Assembly: GCA_036405815.1 (NCBI GenBank)
Contig: DASWWX010000043.1
Location: 1 to 64,000, forward strand
Direction of reading: 5' to 3'
Length of the DNA stretch: 64,000 bases
From: Solimonas sp036405815
Lineage (GTDB): Bacteria > Pseudomonadota > Gammaproteobacteria > Nevskiales > Nevskiaceae
A model generated the notes under the pieces. The model worked only from the letters and a program-made list of their open reading frames with translations. It was not told the origin of the DNA and searched no databases. A program made the translations under genes and the position numbers. The stretch's first letter is position 1; the number at the start of each line of letters is the position of its first letter. Of the stretch, positions 1-9,252 are shown in pieces.

Positions 1-24
1 CAACATCCGATCGGGATGTTCCGG

Positions 25-49
25 AAGGCCGGCGCAAGCCGGCCTTCTT
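25..49 (+). terminator. Rho-independent-like terminator of a gene left of the window
   Basis: A perfect 9-bp stem (25-33 with 38-46) closes a GCAA tetraloop and is followed by a short pyrimidine-rich tail (cttcttcgtt). A weaker dyad (aacatcc/ggatgtt, 2-20) lies just before it. It most likely ends a plus-strand gene outside the window that converges on the gene at 74-751. The tail is short on T, so efficiency is uncertain. Confidence 0.6.
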
Positions 50-73
50 CGTTCCAGACGATCGATTCGGGAC

Positions 74-751
74 TCAGCGCCGCAGGTACCAGCGGCGACG
101 ACGCAGGCCCAGATGCAGAAGGCCGCCGACAGCGATTAGCAGTATCCCGGCCACGCCTCGCGCCGAACCCAGCATGAACACCGGCTTCATCGGAAACACC
201 TGCGTGCGCTCGATCGCCGCCCACTTGTGCTGGCCGACGCCGGCGCCGGCCAGCTCGACGACGATCTCCAGCAGATCGCGACGACTGCGATAGCGCACCA
301 TCGCAACGCGGTCCCACTGGTGATCGCCGACCTCTTCGATGAATCGCCCTGCCGGGCTGGCCAGGAACAGCGGATGGCCACCGTGGCGCAAGAGCACCGG
401 CACGATCGCGCGGTTGTAGAGCGCGTCGGCCTCCAGCGCGCTGATGCCGGCAAACGGCGAGTCGGCCGGGTACTGCGCCTGCTCGCGGAAGTCGATCAGG
501 TTGAGCATCCAGAAGTCACCACCGTCGTCGTTGGCACACAGCAGGCGCAGTTCCGCCAGCATCCGCTCCAGGCCGTGACTTTCACTCCGCCCCTCGCCGG
601 CCGCTGCGGCGCGCGCCTGGATCTCGGCGAGATAGCGCTCGGTCTCCTGTGGCGTCAGCGGCGTGCCACTGCCGTTGTACCAATGCAGAAAAGCGGCGTA
701 GGTCAGTGCAAGGACCAGCGCCAGCAGACGCGGACCGGTGATCAGGGACAT
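74..751 (-). CDS. Membrane-anchored DUF1330-like (dimeric alpha/beta barrel) protein
   Basis: This 225-residue protein starts at MSLITGPRLL, because the open frame further upstream only runs through the neighbouring gene. Residues 5-23 and about 196-218 are hydrophobic and probably span the membrane, leaving a soluble core between them. The core (about 75-190) has the pattern of DUF1330/NIPSNAP-type ferredoxin-like barrels: MLNLIDFREQAQY, then EADALYNRA, GGHPLFLA, WDRVAMVRYRSRR, and a final HKWAAIERT. The same pattern recurs in the genes at 25227-26123 and 37556-38032. It lies 46 bp downstream of a long GST-like gene in the same direction, so the two are probably cotranscribed. The biochemical role is unknown; members of the fold often act as small isomerase/monooxygenase-like or stress proteins. 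Confidence 0.7.
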   Translation of the reverse strand: MSLITGPRLLALVLALTYAAFLHWYNGSGTPLTPQETERYLAEIQARAAAAGEGRSESHGLERMLAELRLLCANDDGGDFWMLNLIDFREQAQYPADSPFAGISALEADALYNRAIVPVLLRHGGHPLFLASPAGRFIEEVGDHQWDRVAMVRYRSRRDLLEIVVELAGAGVGQHKWAAIERTQVFPMKPVFMLGSARGVAGILLIAVGGLLHLGLRRRRWYLRR

Positions 752-797
752 GGCAGCCTCGGGTGTCGTGAGTGGGAATATCAGGGGTGAGCGAAAC

Positions 798-1826
798 TCA
801 GGCGGCGAACAGCGCCTCGCAGCCACTGCCGGCCAGCGCACTGGCGATCCAGCCGCGGTCCGCCGAAGAAAGCCCTGCATGCTGCTCGCGCAGCCACTGC
901 AGGCACTTGGCCTGGTAGGGGAAGGTCTTCTGGCGCCAGGTCCGCCCCTGGATCGCACATTCGACCTGGTCCTGGCCGGCGGCGCGCGCCGCTGCGTTGG
1001 CGAGCAGGAACGGCGCATAGGTCGCGCCGATCTCGGCGAGCAGGGGCTGCAGCGCCGGCAGCGCGGCATCACGCGACAACCATTGCGCGTCGGTCGCCTC
1101 CCACCCGCTGAGGTCCTCCATGCGTACCACCCAGGCCAGCACCCGCGGTGCCTGCGCCTGCGCGAGCTGCGTCGAGGTCGGGTCGAAGCCGCAGAGCTGC
1201 GTGAGCTGTCCGTAAAGGCCAAAGTCCGCGGCGGACGGCCGATCGCCGAACAGGAAGCGCCGCTGAGCCAGCAAGGCTTCCAGCTGCGCCAGCAGGCGCT
1301 GATATCCCGCTTCGATCAGCGGCGCGGTCTCGGCGCTGGAACCGACCACAGCGCGGCGGCCCATCTGGCGATCGCCGAACCAGGCGGCGAACTGTTCGAG
1401 CTGCGGCGCGGCGATGCTGGGATCGATCTGCCGCATCAGATGCCGCCGCGCCCAGCCGATGCCGGCCTCATCCGCCCAGCGGTAATGAAACATGAACTTG
1501 GTGCACCACTCGTCCGCGTAGTCCTCGATCAGTGCACTGAGCAATGCCAGTGCTGGATCGCCCGGGATCAGCGAGCGTCCGGCATGTTCGCGCTCCAGGC
1601 GCAGGATCTGCGGCGTCGAATCCACCATCGACTCGCGCATCGTTCCGTCGTCGTCGTGCCAGACCAGGACCGGGATCACCTGTACCGGCACCGCCGGCGG
1701 CTGCCGGTACTCGGGGCCGTTGGACACGACCCAGCGATGCGGAATCCGCCGATAGCGCAGCACCGCGCGCATCTTGCGCGAGTACGGCGAACCTTCGTTG
1801 CCAATGATCGTCAGCGGGTGCGTCAT
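798..1826 (-). CDS. Long glutathione S-transferase-like protein
   Basis: The 342-residue protein begins with a thioredoxin-like GST N-domain. GSPYSRKMRAVLRYR near residue 11 is the usual active-site loop and helix 1, followed by the cis-Pro segment VIPVLVW and an ESMVDSTPQI G-site. The helical C-domain carries FLFGDRPSAADFGLYGQL, the GST N-capping box region. About 120 residues follow that ordinary 200-230-residue GSTs lack, beginning with TYAPFLLANAAA. Four other proteins in this window share that extension. It precedes the DUF1330-like gene at 74-751 on the same strand, as in two other places here. Substrate is unknown; a glutathione-dependent isomerase, lyase or transferase on a hydrophobic compound is plausible. 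Confidence 0.8.
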   Translation of the reverse strand: MTHPLTIIGNEGSPYSRKMRAVLRYRRIPHRWVVSNGPEYRQPPAVPVQVIPVLVWHDDDGTMRESMVDSTPQILRLEREHAGRSLIPGDPALALLSALIEDYADEWCTKFMFHYRWADEAGIGWARRHLMRQIDPSIAAPQLEQFAAWFGDRQMGRRAVVGSSAETAPLIEAGYQRLLAQLEALLAQRRFLFGDRPSAADFGLYGQLTQLCGFDPTSTQLAQAQAPRVLAWVVRMEDLSGWEATDAQWLSRDAALPALQPLLAEIGATYAPFLLANAAARAAGQDQVECAIQGRTWRQKTFPYQAKCLQWLREQHAGLSSADRGWIASALAGSGCEALFAA

Positions 1827-1896
1827 GGGAGCAATCCTCGAAAGGCGCGAAACGGCTTGGGAACCGGGAATAACTTACGCAGTGCAGATGATCGCT

Positions 1897-3714
1897 TCAC
1901 AGACGCAATGCTCCATCGTCGACGGCGCGGCGACGCTCCGGCGTCAGCACGAGCCAGGCCGCCTCGTCGATGCCCAGCACCCAGACCGGATCGCCGCCGA
2001 TCGCGACGTCGTAGGCCTGCTGCTTGAGCTGCGTCTTCTGGTGCTTGAAGGTGCCGGTGAGATCCTGCTGCGTACGCAGGCGCAGGAAGCGCGGCACCGC
2101 ATACTTCGGCAGGCCGGCACGCAGATGCGCTGCGAATCCGGCGGCGTCCAGCATCTCGCCGGTACGCAGACTGCAGGACAACATGCCGCAGCGCCCGTCC
2201 CGTCCGGTCACCTGTACGCCATAGACCACCGCATCCTCGATCTGCGGCCAGGCAGCAGCCACGGCCTCGACCTCGGTCGTCGCCACGTTCTCGCCCTGCC
2301 AGCGAAAGGTATCGCCCACGCGGTCCACGAACTGTACGTGGCCCCAGCCCAGCGAGCGCATCAGATCGCCGGTGTTGAACCAGCAATCGCCGCGCTTGAA
2401 AACGTCGCGCATCAGCTTCTTCTCGCCGTCTTCGCGACGTGTGTAGCCGTCGAACGGCATCTTGTCGCTGACCTCGGTCAGCAGCAGACCGGTGTCGCCA
2501 CGGCCGAGCCGCCGACAGCGCCCGCGCGTATCGCGCAGCGGCGCATCGGCATCGCGGTCATAGGCGACCAGCGCCCAGCCGTTCGGCGAAAAGCCGCAGG
2601 TGCCGTCGAAATTCAGCACGTTGATGAAGCCGTTGGTGCCTTCCGAAGCCGCATAGAACTCGTGCACGCGCTCGATGCCGAAGCGCGTCTTGAACGACTG
2701 CCACAGCTCCGGCCGCAGGCCGTTGCCGAGAATCGCGCGCACGCGATGCCGGCGATCGTCCAGGCGCGGCGGCTGGTTGAGCAGATAGCGCAGCAGCTCG
2801 CCGATGTAGCAGAACGCGGTGGCGTCGTAGCGGCGGATCTCGTCCCAGAAGCGCGACGCGCTGAACTTGGCGCCGATCGCCAAGGTGGCGCCGGAGACCA
2901 GCGCACCACCGAAGGCCAGCGTCAGTGCATTGTTGTGATAGAACGGCAGGCAGCAGTAGAACACGTCGTCTGGCGTCAGCCCCAGCGTCAGGCGCCCCAT
3001 CGACACCGCCGATCGATACCAGCGGTAATGCGTCATCACCGAGGCCTTCGGCAGGCCGGTAGTGCCGGACGTGAAGATGTAAAAACAGGGATCGCGCAAC
3101 TGCAGCTGACGCACGGTCCCGGGCTCAACCGCTTCGGCCCGTGCCGCCAGCGCGTCAAGGTCGCGACCCGCGTCGGACACATCGCCACCGGGTTCGGCTA
3201 CGCACAGATACGCCGCTTCGTGACGAAACGCCGTCGGCAACGAGTCCCAGGCTGGCCACTGCTCACCGCCGATCACATGCAGCCGGGCCGCCGCCAGTTG
3301 CAGGCTGTGCAGCAGGGCGTCGCCACGCTGCGCGGTGTTGACCATGGCGGCAATGACCCCGAGCTTGGCAGCGGCACAAACCAGGATCAGCGTCTCGGCG
3401 CGGTTGCCCAGATGCACCGCCACTACGTCACCTTTGCGCAGACCTTGCGCCACCAGCACCGCGGCGTAGCGGTTGGCCTGCGCGTTGAACGCGGCCCAGG
3501 TCCAGCGACGGTCGCCGTCCATCAGCGCCAGCGCCTGCGGTCGCTCGGCGGCTTGCCACTGCAGCATCAGGCCGATCGACAGCGGTGCATCGCGGCGCAC
3601 GGTCATCGCTTCGCGGAACGCAGCAAACGCGCCGGGCGCCCGCAACTTGGTCATCAACCGCCGGGCTACTTCCGGCAGCGTGATGTCGCTGTGGTGCCGT
3701 CTCGTCGATGCCAT
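1897..3714 (-). CDS. Long-/very-long-chain acyl-CoA synthetase (FATP-type)
   Basis: This 605-residue AMP-forming synthetase activates a fatty or other carboxylic acid with ATP and CoA. The P-loop signature YIFTSGTTGLPKAS lies near residues 212-225, followed by the A5-like stretch EFYAASEGTNGF, FNTGDLMRSLGWGHVQFVDRVGDTFRWQGENVATTEVE (A7-A8 region, with the hinge) and the C-terminal lid with GTFKHQKTQLK. The gap of almost 60 residues between TGD and the N-terminal half and the WQGENVATTEV wording are typical of the FATP/PRK08279 branch rather than FadD. Start MASTRRHH is chosen because the open frame upstream lies antisense to the SDR gene. It is divergent from 3830-4681, and a TetR-type dyad sits between them. 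Likely role: activating the acid made by AlkB-initiated oxidation. Confidence 0.9.
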   Translation of the reverse strand: MASTRRHHSDITLPEVARRLMTKLRAPGAFAAFREAMTVRRDAPLSIGLMLQWQAAERPQALALMDGDRRWTWAAFNAQANRYAAVLVAQGLRKGDVVAVHLGNRAETLILVCAAAKLGVIAAMVNTAQRGDALLHSLQLAAARLHVIGGEQWPAWDSLPTAFRHEAAYLCVAEPGGDVSDAGRDLDALAARAEAVEPGTVRQLQLRDPCFYIFTSGTTGLPKASVMTHYRWYRSAVSMGRLTLGLTPDDVFYCCLPFYHNNALTLAFGGALVSGATLAIGAKFSASRFWDEIRRYDATAFCYIGELLRYLLNQPPRLDDRRHRVRAILGNGLRPELWQSFKTRFGIERVHEFYAASEGTNGFINVLNFDGTCGFSPNGWALVAYDRDADAPLRDTRGRCRRLGRGDTGLLLTEVSDKMPFDGYTRREDGEKKLMRDVFKRGDCWFNTGDLMRSLGWGHVQFVDRVGDTFRWQGENVATTEVEAVAAAWPQIEDAVVYGVQVTGRDGRCGMLSCSLRTGEMLDAAGFAAHLRAGLPKYAVPRFLRLRTQQDLTGTFKHQKTQLKQQAYDVAIGGDPVWVLGIDEAAWLVLTPERRRAVDDGALRL

Positions 3715-3774
3715 CTGCGCCCCTCGCCGCTTGCGGCCATCGTTGTCGTTATGCCGGCGATTATCGAAACGATG

Positions 3775-3789
3775 TTTACACAATGTCAA
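3775..3789. promoter_or_regulatory. Candidate TetR operator, site A (acyl-CoA synthetase/SDR divergent promoters)
   Basis: TTTACA-caa-TGTCAA is an imperfect dyad in the 115-bp gap between divergent genes. The extended 18-mer TGTTTACACAATGTCAAT (3773-3790) matches sites at 30991-31008 and 38096-38113 (reverse strand) at 13 of 18 positions shared by all three. A second dyad, ctgtgacag (3792-3800), lies directly beside it. Confidence 0.5.
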
Positions 3790-3829
3790 TCCTGTGACAG
3801 CCTGACGACTGAGACAGGAGAAGAACGAC

Positions 3830-4681
3830 ATGCAGGATTTCCAGGGCCGAACCGCCGTCATCACCGGCGCCGGTAGCGGGTTCGGTCGCGAGTTCGCCAA
3901 GGCCTGCGCGGCCGAGGGCATGAATCTGGTGCTGGCGGACCTGCGCGCCGACGGGCTTGCGGCCACCGCGGCCCTGCCGGAACTGGCCGGCTGTGAGGTT
4001 CTGACCCAAACCTGCGACGTCGCCAAGGCCGAGCAGGTCGAGGCTCTGGCCACCGCGGCCGAGGCGCACTTCGGCAAGCTGCACCTGGTGTTCAACAACG
4101 CCGGCGTTGCCGTCTCCGGTCCGCTCTGGACCGCCACGCTGGACGAGTGGAACTGGACGCTGGGCGTGAACCTGATGGGCGTGGTGCACGGCGTGCGCAG
4201 CTTCGTCCCGCGCCTGCTGGCGCACGGCGAGCCGGCGCACGTGGTCAACACGGCGTCGATCGCCGGCATGGTGTCCGGCGCCGGGCAAGGCATCTACTGC
4301 GTCAGCAAGCACGCGGTGGTGGCACTCAGCGAGGTCCTGCACCACGAACTGCGGATGGTGAGCGGCCGCATCGGCGTCTCGGTGCTGTGCCCGGCCTTCG
4401 TACCAACCGGCATCGCCGACTCCAACTGCCAGCGCCCCGCCGAGTACGGCGCGCGCAACGCGCATCCGATGGCACAGGCCGTCGAGGACATGGCGCGCAA
4501 GGCCGTGGCCAAGGGCCGCATCAGTGCGGCCGAAATCGCGGCGACGACGATGCAGGCCGTGCGCGAGAACCGTTTCTACATCCTGACCCACGAGAAGACC
4601 AAGCTCGCGGTCGAAGGCCGACTGCGCCACATCCTCGACGGCCTGCCGCCGCACGACCCGATGACGAGTCAGGCATTCTGA
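3830..4681 (+). CDS. Short-chain dehydrogenase/reductase (SDR)
   Basis: The 283-residue protein is a classical SDR. TGAGSGFG at 12-19 binds the dinucleotide, NNAG is at 89-92, the catalytic Ser is in NTASIAG near 143, and Tyr156/Lys160 form YCVSK. It should oxidise or reduce an alcohol/ketone with NAD(P)(H) in the cytosol. ADLRAD after beta-2 carries an acidic residue, favouring NAD(H). It heads an operon: the DUF1214 gene begins 5 bp after its stop and the DUF1254 gene overlaps that one by 4 bp. Its promoter region is shared with the acyl-CoA synthetase and contains candidate TetR site A. An aggagaag ribosome-binding site precedes the start. Confidence 0.9.
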   Translation: MQDFQGRTAVITGAGSGFGREFAKACAAEGMNLVLADLRADGLAATAALPELAGCEVLTQTCDVAKAEQVEALATAAEAHFGKLHLVFNNAGVAVSGPLWTATLDEWNWTLGVNLMGVVHGVRSFVPRLLAHGEPAHVVNTASIAGMVSGAGQGIYCVSKHAVVALSEVLHHELRMVSGRIGVSVLCPAFVPTGIADSNCQRPAEYGARNAHPMAQAVEDMARKAVAKGRISAAEIAATTMQAVRENRFYILTHEKTKLAVEGRLRHILDGLPPHDPMTSQAF

Positions 4682-4686
4682 GCGGC

Positions 4687-5286
4687 ATGACCTCCCGCCT
4701 TCGCACTGCACTCAGCCTCACCGCCACCGTGCTGGCCGCGGCCGTCGTCGGCGTGCTGTTGCTGCGGCCGGTGCTGACCGCGCTGATGGAACGCAACAGC
4801 GTGCACAACGGCCCCTGGCGCACCAGCGCGACCACCGGCAGTGCCGACGGCAATCCCTGGGAGCGCGCAGCCGTGGCGGTCGGCGGCCTCTATGCCATGC
4901 GCCGCGACGAGGCGATCTACTTCACCGCGTTCACGGATAGCGATGGCGCGCTGCTGCGCGGCGAGTGCCGTTACCGCATCGAGGGTCCGACGCCACCGGC
5001 CCGTTGGTGGAGCCTGACCGCCTACGGCGAGGATCACTATCTGGTGCCCAACGCCGCGAACCGCTACGCGGTCAACGGCCGCAGCCTGCCGTCAGCCTCG
5101 CGCGATCGCATCGAGCTGGTGCTGACCGCGGACGCTGCCGACGCCGCACAACACGCCGATCGCCTGCCGGTACCGGCGCAGGGCCCGTTCTCGGTCACGC
5201 TACGTCTTTACAACCCGCCGCCGGAGCTGGCCGCAAGCCTCGCGCAGGTGACGCTGCCGACTATCCACCGCGAGGCCTGCGCATGA
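4687..5286 (+). CDS. DUF1214 domain protein with N-terminal membrane anchor
   Basis: The 199-residue product starts at MTSRLRTALS five bases after the SDR stop; the longer open frame upstream overlaps the SDR. Residues 5-30 are a signal anchor (TALSLTATVLAAAVVGVLLL). The rest has DUF1214 features: an aromatic-rich beta segment (AIYFTAFTDSDGALLRGECRYRIEG), ARWWSLTAYGEDHYLVPN, and the C-terminal GPFSVTLRLYNPPPE. DUF1214 normally forms the C-terminal half of DUF1254/DUF1214 proteins; here the halves are two adjacent genes overlapping by 4 bp (ATGA), so the products probably assemble together in the periplasm or membrane. Function of the family is not established. Confidence 0.85.
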   Translation: MTSRLRTALSLTATVLAAAVVGVLLLRPVLTALMERNSVHNGPWRTSATTGSADGNPWERAAVAVGGLYAMRRDEAIYFTAFTDSDGALLRGECRYRIEGPTPPARWWSLTAYGEDHYLVPNAANRYAVNGRSLPSASRDRIELVLTADAADAAQHADRLPVPAQGPFSVTLRLYNPPPELAASLAQVTLPTIHREACA

Positions 5287-5894
5287 GCTGGCGCGGCCAT
5301 CTGCTGCTGTTCCTGATGCTGGTGCCGGTGTTCAACACGCTGGCGGTGCTGGCGCTGCCGCAGGTCATCAATCGCATCGTCATGCAGCGCATGGCGAGCC
5401 AGGGCCTCGACGGCACCCGCCAATCCGCCGGAGACCCGGCGGTGCGCGCGCGCCAGGCGCAGATTCTGGAACGTGGTGGCGTCAACGTCGCCCTGCCCTC
5501 GCCGCGACCGGACGCCAGCGCGCGCACGGTGGTGCGCCTGAGCCCGGACCTGCTGTACACGGCCTGCGTGTTCGATCTGCGCGAACGCCCGTTGCGCGTG
5601 ACGGCGCCCGGGCCCGACAGTTATTTCTCGATCTCCGGCTTTGCCGCCGACACCAGCAATTTCTTCGCCTTCAACGACCGCACGGCCGATATCGGTGCGG
5701 ACGGCCGACGCTCGCTGGACCTGGTGCTGACCGACGGCGTTCGCCCCGTCGACACGGTACCGTCCGGCGCCAGGGTGATCGCCGCGCCGAGTGCGCGCGG
5801 CGTGATCCTGTTCCGCCTGCTGATTCCGGACGATGACGCGGTCGAGGCGCTGCAGCGGGAATTCCAGTTTCGTCAGCGGTGCGAACCGCTCTAG
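5283..5894 (+). CDS. DUF1254 domain protein
   Basis: The 203-residue protein starts with a signal anchor (HLLLFLMLVPVFNTLAVLALP). The body carries DUF1254 hallmarks: VVRLSPDLLYTACVFDLRERPLRV, then PDSYFSISGFAADTSNFFAFNDR and a C-terminal VILFRLLIPDDD. Its start codon overlaps the stop of the DUF1214 gene, indicating translational coupling. Together they represent a split version of a protein that is usually a single polypeptide. The SDR-DUF1214-DUF1254 order suggests one transcript and a shared metabolic purpose that the sequence does not reveal. Confidence 0.85.
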   Translation: MSWRGHLLLFLMLVPVFNTLAVLALPQVINRIVMQRMASQGLDGTRQSAGDPAVRARQAQILERGGVNVALPSPRPDASARTVVRLSPDLLYTACVFDLRERPLRVTAPGPDSYFSISGFAADTSNFFAFNDRTADIGADGRRSLDLVLTDGVRPVDTVPSGARVIAAPSARGVILFRLLIPDDDAVEALQREFQFRQRCEPL

Positions 5895-5900
5895 GGCACT

Positions 5901-5916
5901 TCAATCTGTGACAGCC
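5901..5916. promoter_or_regulatory. Repeat of the 3786-3802 motif upstream of the nitroreductase
   Basis: TCAATCTGTGACAGCC repeats TCAATCCTGTGACAGCC at 3786-3802 with one base deleted. Both hold the perfect 9-bp dyad CTGTGACAG and both lie upstream of a plus-strand gene (28 bp before SDR, 48 bp before nitroreductase). It may be an operator or promoter element; nothing in the sequence identifies the binding protein. Confidence 0.35.
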
Positions 5917-5963
5917 GGCGCGGTGCCGGCTAAGGTTCGGCACCGACCTTACGAGCCCGCCGC

Positions 5964-6644
5964 ATGACCGCCACCTCCAGCGTCGCCGACGCCCTGCAGC
6001 ACCGCATCTCCACCCGCGCCTTTCTGCCGACGCCGGTCACCGAAGGGGACATCCGCGCCCTGCTCGATCTGGCGCGCTGGTCGCCGTCGGGCGGTAACCT
6101 GCAGCCCTGGAAGGTGATCGTGGTCTCCGGCGCTGCGCGCGATGCGGTGATCGCGCTCGCCAAGAACTATCCCGGCGTCTTTCCCGCCGAGGACACCGAC
6201 CAGCCGGTGTATCCGCCCAACCTCTGGGAGCCGTACCGCAGCCGCCGCTTCAAGATCGGCGAGGACATGTATGGCGTGCTGGGCATCCCGCGCGAGGACA
6301 AGGCGGCGCGCCTCAAATGGCTCGCCCGCAACTTCGAATTCTTCGGCGCGCCGGTCGGCGTGTTCTTCGTCATCGACACACGCATGGGACACGGCCAGTG
6401 GGCGCACCTGGGCATGTTCATGCAGTCGCTGGCGCTGGCCGCGCAGGCGCGCGGCCTCGGCACCTGTTTCCAGGAGTTCTGGGGCACGCTGCGCAAGACG
6501 CTGAAGACGCATTTTCAGTTGCCGGAACACGAGATGGTCTACTGCGGCATGGCGCTGGGCCACCCCGATCCGCAGGCGCCGGTCAATCGCCTGCGCAGCG
6601 AACGCGCGCCGGTGGACGAGTTCACGCGCTTCATCGCTGACTGA
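5964..6644 (+). CDS. Nitroreductase family FMN enzyme
   Basis: The 226-residue protein has the N-terminal RISTRAF FMN-phosphate motif at 13-19, then LLDLARWSPSGGNLQPWKVIVVS, the typical second FMN-contact segment. MGHGQWAHLGMFMQSLALAAQARGLGTC is the dimer helix and the CGMALGHPDPQAPVNRLRSERAPVDEF tail is characteristic of nitroreductases. It transfers hydride from NAD(P)H through FMN to nitro, quinone or other conjugated acceptors. It stands alone between two small gaps, preceding the M20 peptidase by 64 bp. The physiological substrate is unknown. Confidence 0.9.
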   Translation: MTATSSVADALQHRISTRAFLPTPVTEGDIRALLDLARWSPSGGNLQPWKVIVVSGAARDAVIALAKNYPGVFPAEDTDQPVYPPNLWEPYRSRRFKIGEDMYGVLGIPREDKAARLKWLARNFEFFGAPVGVFFVIDTRMGHGQWAHLGMFMQSLALAAQARGLGTCFQEFWGTLRKTLKTHFQLPEHEMVYCGMALGHPDPQAPVNRLRSERAPVDEFTRFIAD

Positions 6645-6708
6645 ATTTCCTCAGGCACGCGCACCGGTCCGACACCTAGACTGCGCCCGCACCCACCGGA
6701 ACCCTTTC

Positions 6709-8142
<1,434 letters not shown>

Positions 8143-8156
8143 TCGGGAGACCTGAC

Positions 8157-8897
8157 ATGTCCGCATCCTCGGTGCACTACGAATTCGACGATGGCATCGC
8201 CGTCATCCGCCTCGACGACGGCAAGCGCAACGCGCTGTCGCCGCGTGTGTTGCGCGATCTCGGCCAGGCCCTGGATCGCGCCGAAGCCGACCGCGCCATC
8301 GTGATCCTCACCGGGCGGGACGAGGTGTTCTCCGCCGGCTTCGATCTCAAGGTCATGAAGTCCGGCGGCACCGACACGCTGCGCATGCTGGGCGCCGGCT
8401 ACCGCCTGAGCGCGCGCGTGCTCGGCCATCCCTACCCCGTCATCGGGGCCTGCAACGGCCACGTGCTGGCGATGGGCGTGTTCTTGCTGCTGGCCTGCGA
8501 TTACTCGATCGGCTGCAAGGGCGACTTCAAGGTTGCCGCCAACGAAGTCGCGCTGGGCCTGACGATGCCGCGCGCCGGCGCCGCGATGCTGCGCCACCGC
8601 CTGACGCGCGCCGCGTTCCAGCGCGCGGTCCTGCTGTCCGAATACTTTCCGCCGGCAGCGGCACGCGAGGCCGGCTTCTTCGACGAACTGGTCGAGCCCG
8701 GCGCGCTGATGCAGCGCGCACGGACGCTGGCGGCAGAGTTCGCCAAGCTCGACCTGCGCGCGCATGCCGAATCCAAGCAACGCATCCGCGGCGACCTGAT
8801 CCGCCAGATCCGCCGCGGCGTGCCACTGGACCTGGCCGACGCCCTGCGCGTCGCGCTGCGCGGCGGCAAGCCGCGCTCGAAGGTCGGCGCCGCTTGA
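8157..8897 (+). CDS. Enoyl-CoA hydratase/isomerase (crotonase) family protein
   Basis: The 246-residue protein has crotonase-fold features: IAVIRLDDGKRNALSPRVL at the N-terminus, the first oxyanion segment VFSAGFDLKVM, and a second one in CNGHVLAMGVFLLLACDYSIG. The canonical second-site Glu pair is partly replaced: the region reads VALGLTMPRAGAAML, so it may be an isomerase or a non-hydratase member. It is preceded by a gggaga Shine-Dalgarno and follows the M20 gene closely. A role in beta-oxidation-like degradation of CoA thioesters made by the synthetase at 1897-3714 is reasonable but not shown. Confidence 0.85.
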   Translation: MSASSVHYEFDDGIAVIRLDDGKRNALSPRVLRDLGQALDRAEADRAIVILTGRDEVFSAGFDLKVMKSGGTDTLRMLGAGYRLSARVLGHPYPVIGACNGHVLAMGVFLLLACDYSIGCKGDFKVAANEVALGLTMPRAGAAMLRHRLTRAAFQRAVLLSEYFPPAAAREAGFFDELVEPGALMQRARTLAAEFAKLDLRAHAESKQRIRGDLIRQIRRGVPLDLADALRVALRGGKPRSKVGAA

Positions 8898-8955
8898 AAG
8901 CACCGACTGACGCCGCAATGTTTGGTGCATCATCGGCGCAACGCGGAGCGCACTC

Positions 8956-9225
8956 ATGGCCACCGGCTGGGCACAGGACGGCGCGGTACAGGAACAGATT
9001 GACGCGACGGTCAAGGATGCCGTGCAGCGCGCCCGCAGCGGCCTGGCCGCCGGCCCTAGCCTGCGCCACTGCGTCGAATGCGGCGACGACATTCCGGAGG
9101 CACGCCGCCTGGCGATTCCCGGCGTGCGCCTCTGCGTGCCGTGTCAGCAGGCGCAGGATCGCGAGCGCGAGCGCGCGTTCAGCGGCTATAACCGGCGCGG
9201 CAGCAAGGATAGTCAGCTGCGATAG
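8956..9225 (+). CDS. DksA/TraR-type C4 zinc-finger protein (YbiI-like)
   Basis: The 89-residue protein has a four-cysteine zinc finger, CVECGDDIPEARR to CVPCQ (residues about 39-60), as in the short DksA/TraR relatives such as YbiI. The long coiled-coil of full DksA is absent; only a short N-terminal helix precedes the finger. These small proteins can bind in the RNA polymerase secondary channel, but many are untested. It converges on the AraC-type gene at 9253 with 27 bp between stops. Confidence 0.8.
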   Translation: MATGWAQDGAVQEQIDATVKDAVQRARSGLAAGPSLRHCVECGDDIPEARRLAIPGVRLCVPCQQAQDRERERAFSGYNRRGSKDSQLR

Positions 9226-9252
9226 CAACAGATGCCTGCATCACGCTGCGCG

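Noticed and set aside
1860..1890. CTTACGCAGTGCAGA before the first long GST as another TetR site
   Set aside because: Too few matches to TTKACA-N3-TGTMAA.
1774..3876. 700-codon plus-strand open frame opposite the acyl-CoA synthetase
   Set aside because: Lies antisense to a protein with all adenylate-forming motifs; the composition is that of a shadow frame.
8520..8600. Inactive crotonase because of the changed second Glu region
   Set aside because: The family varies here and the alignment by eye is not accurate enough to call loss of function.
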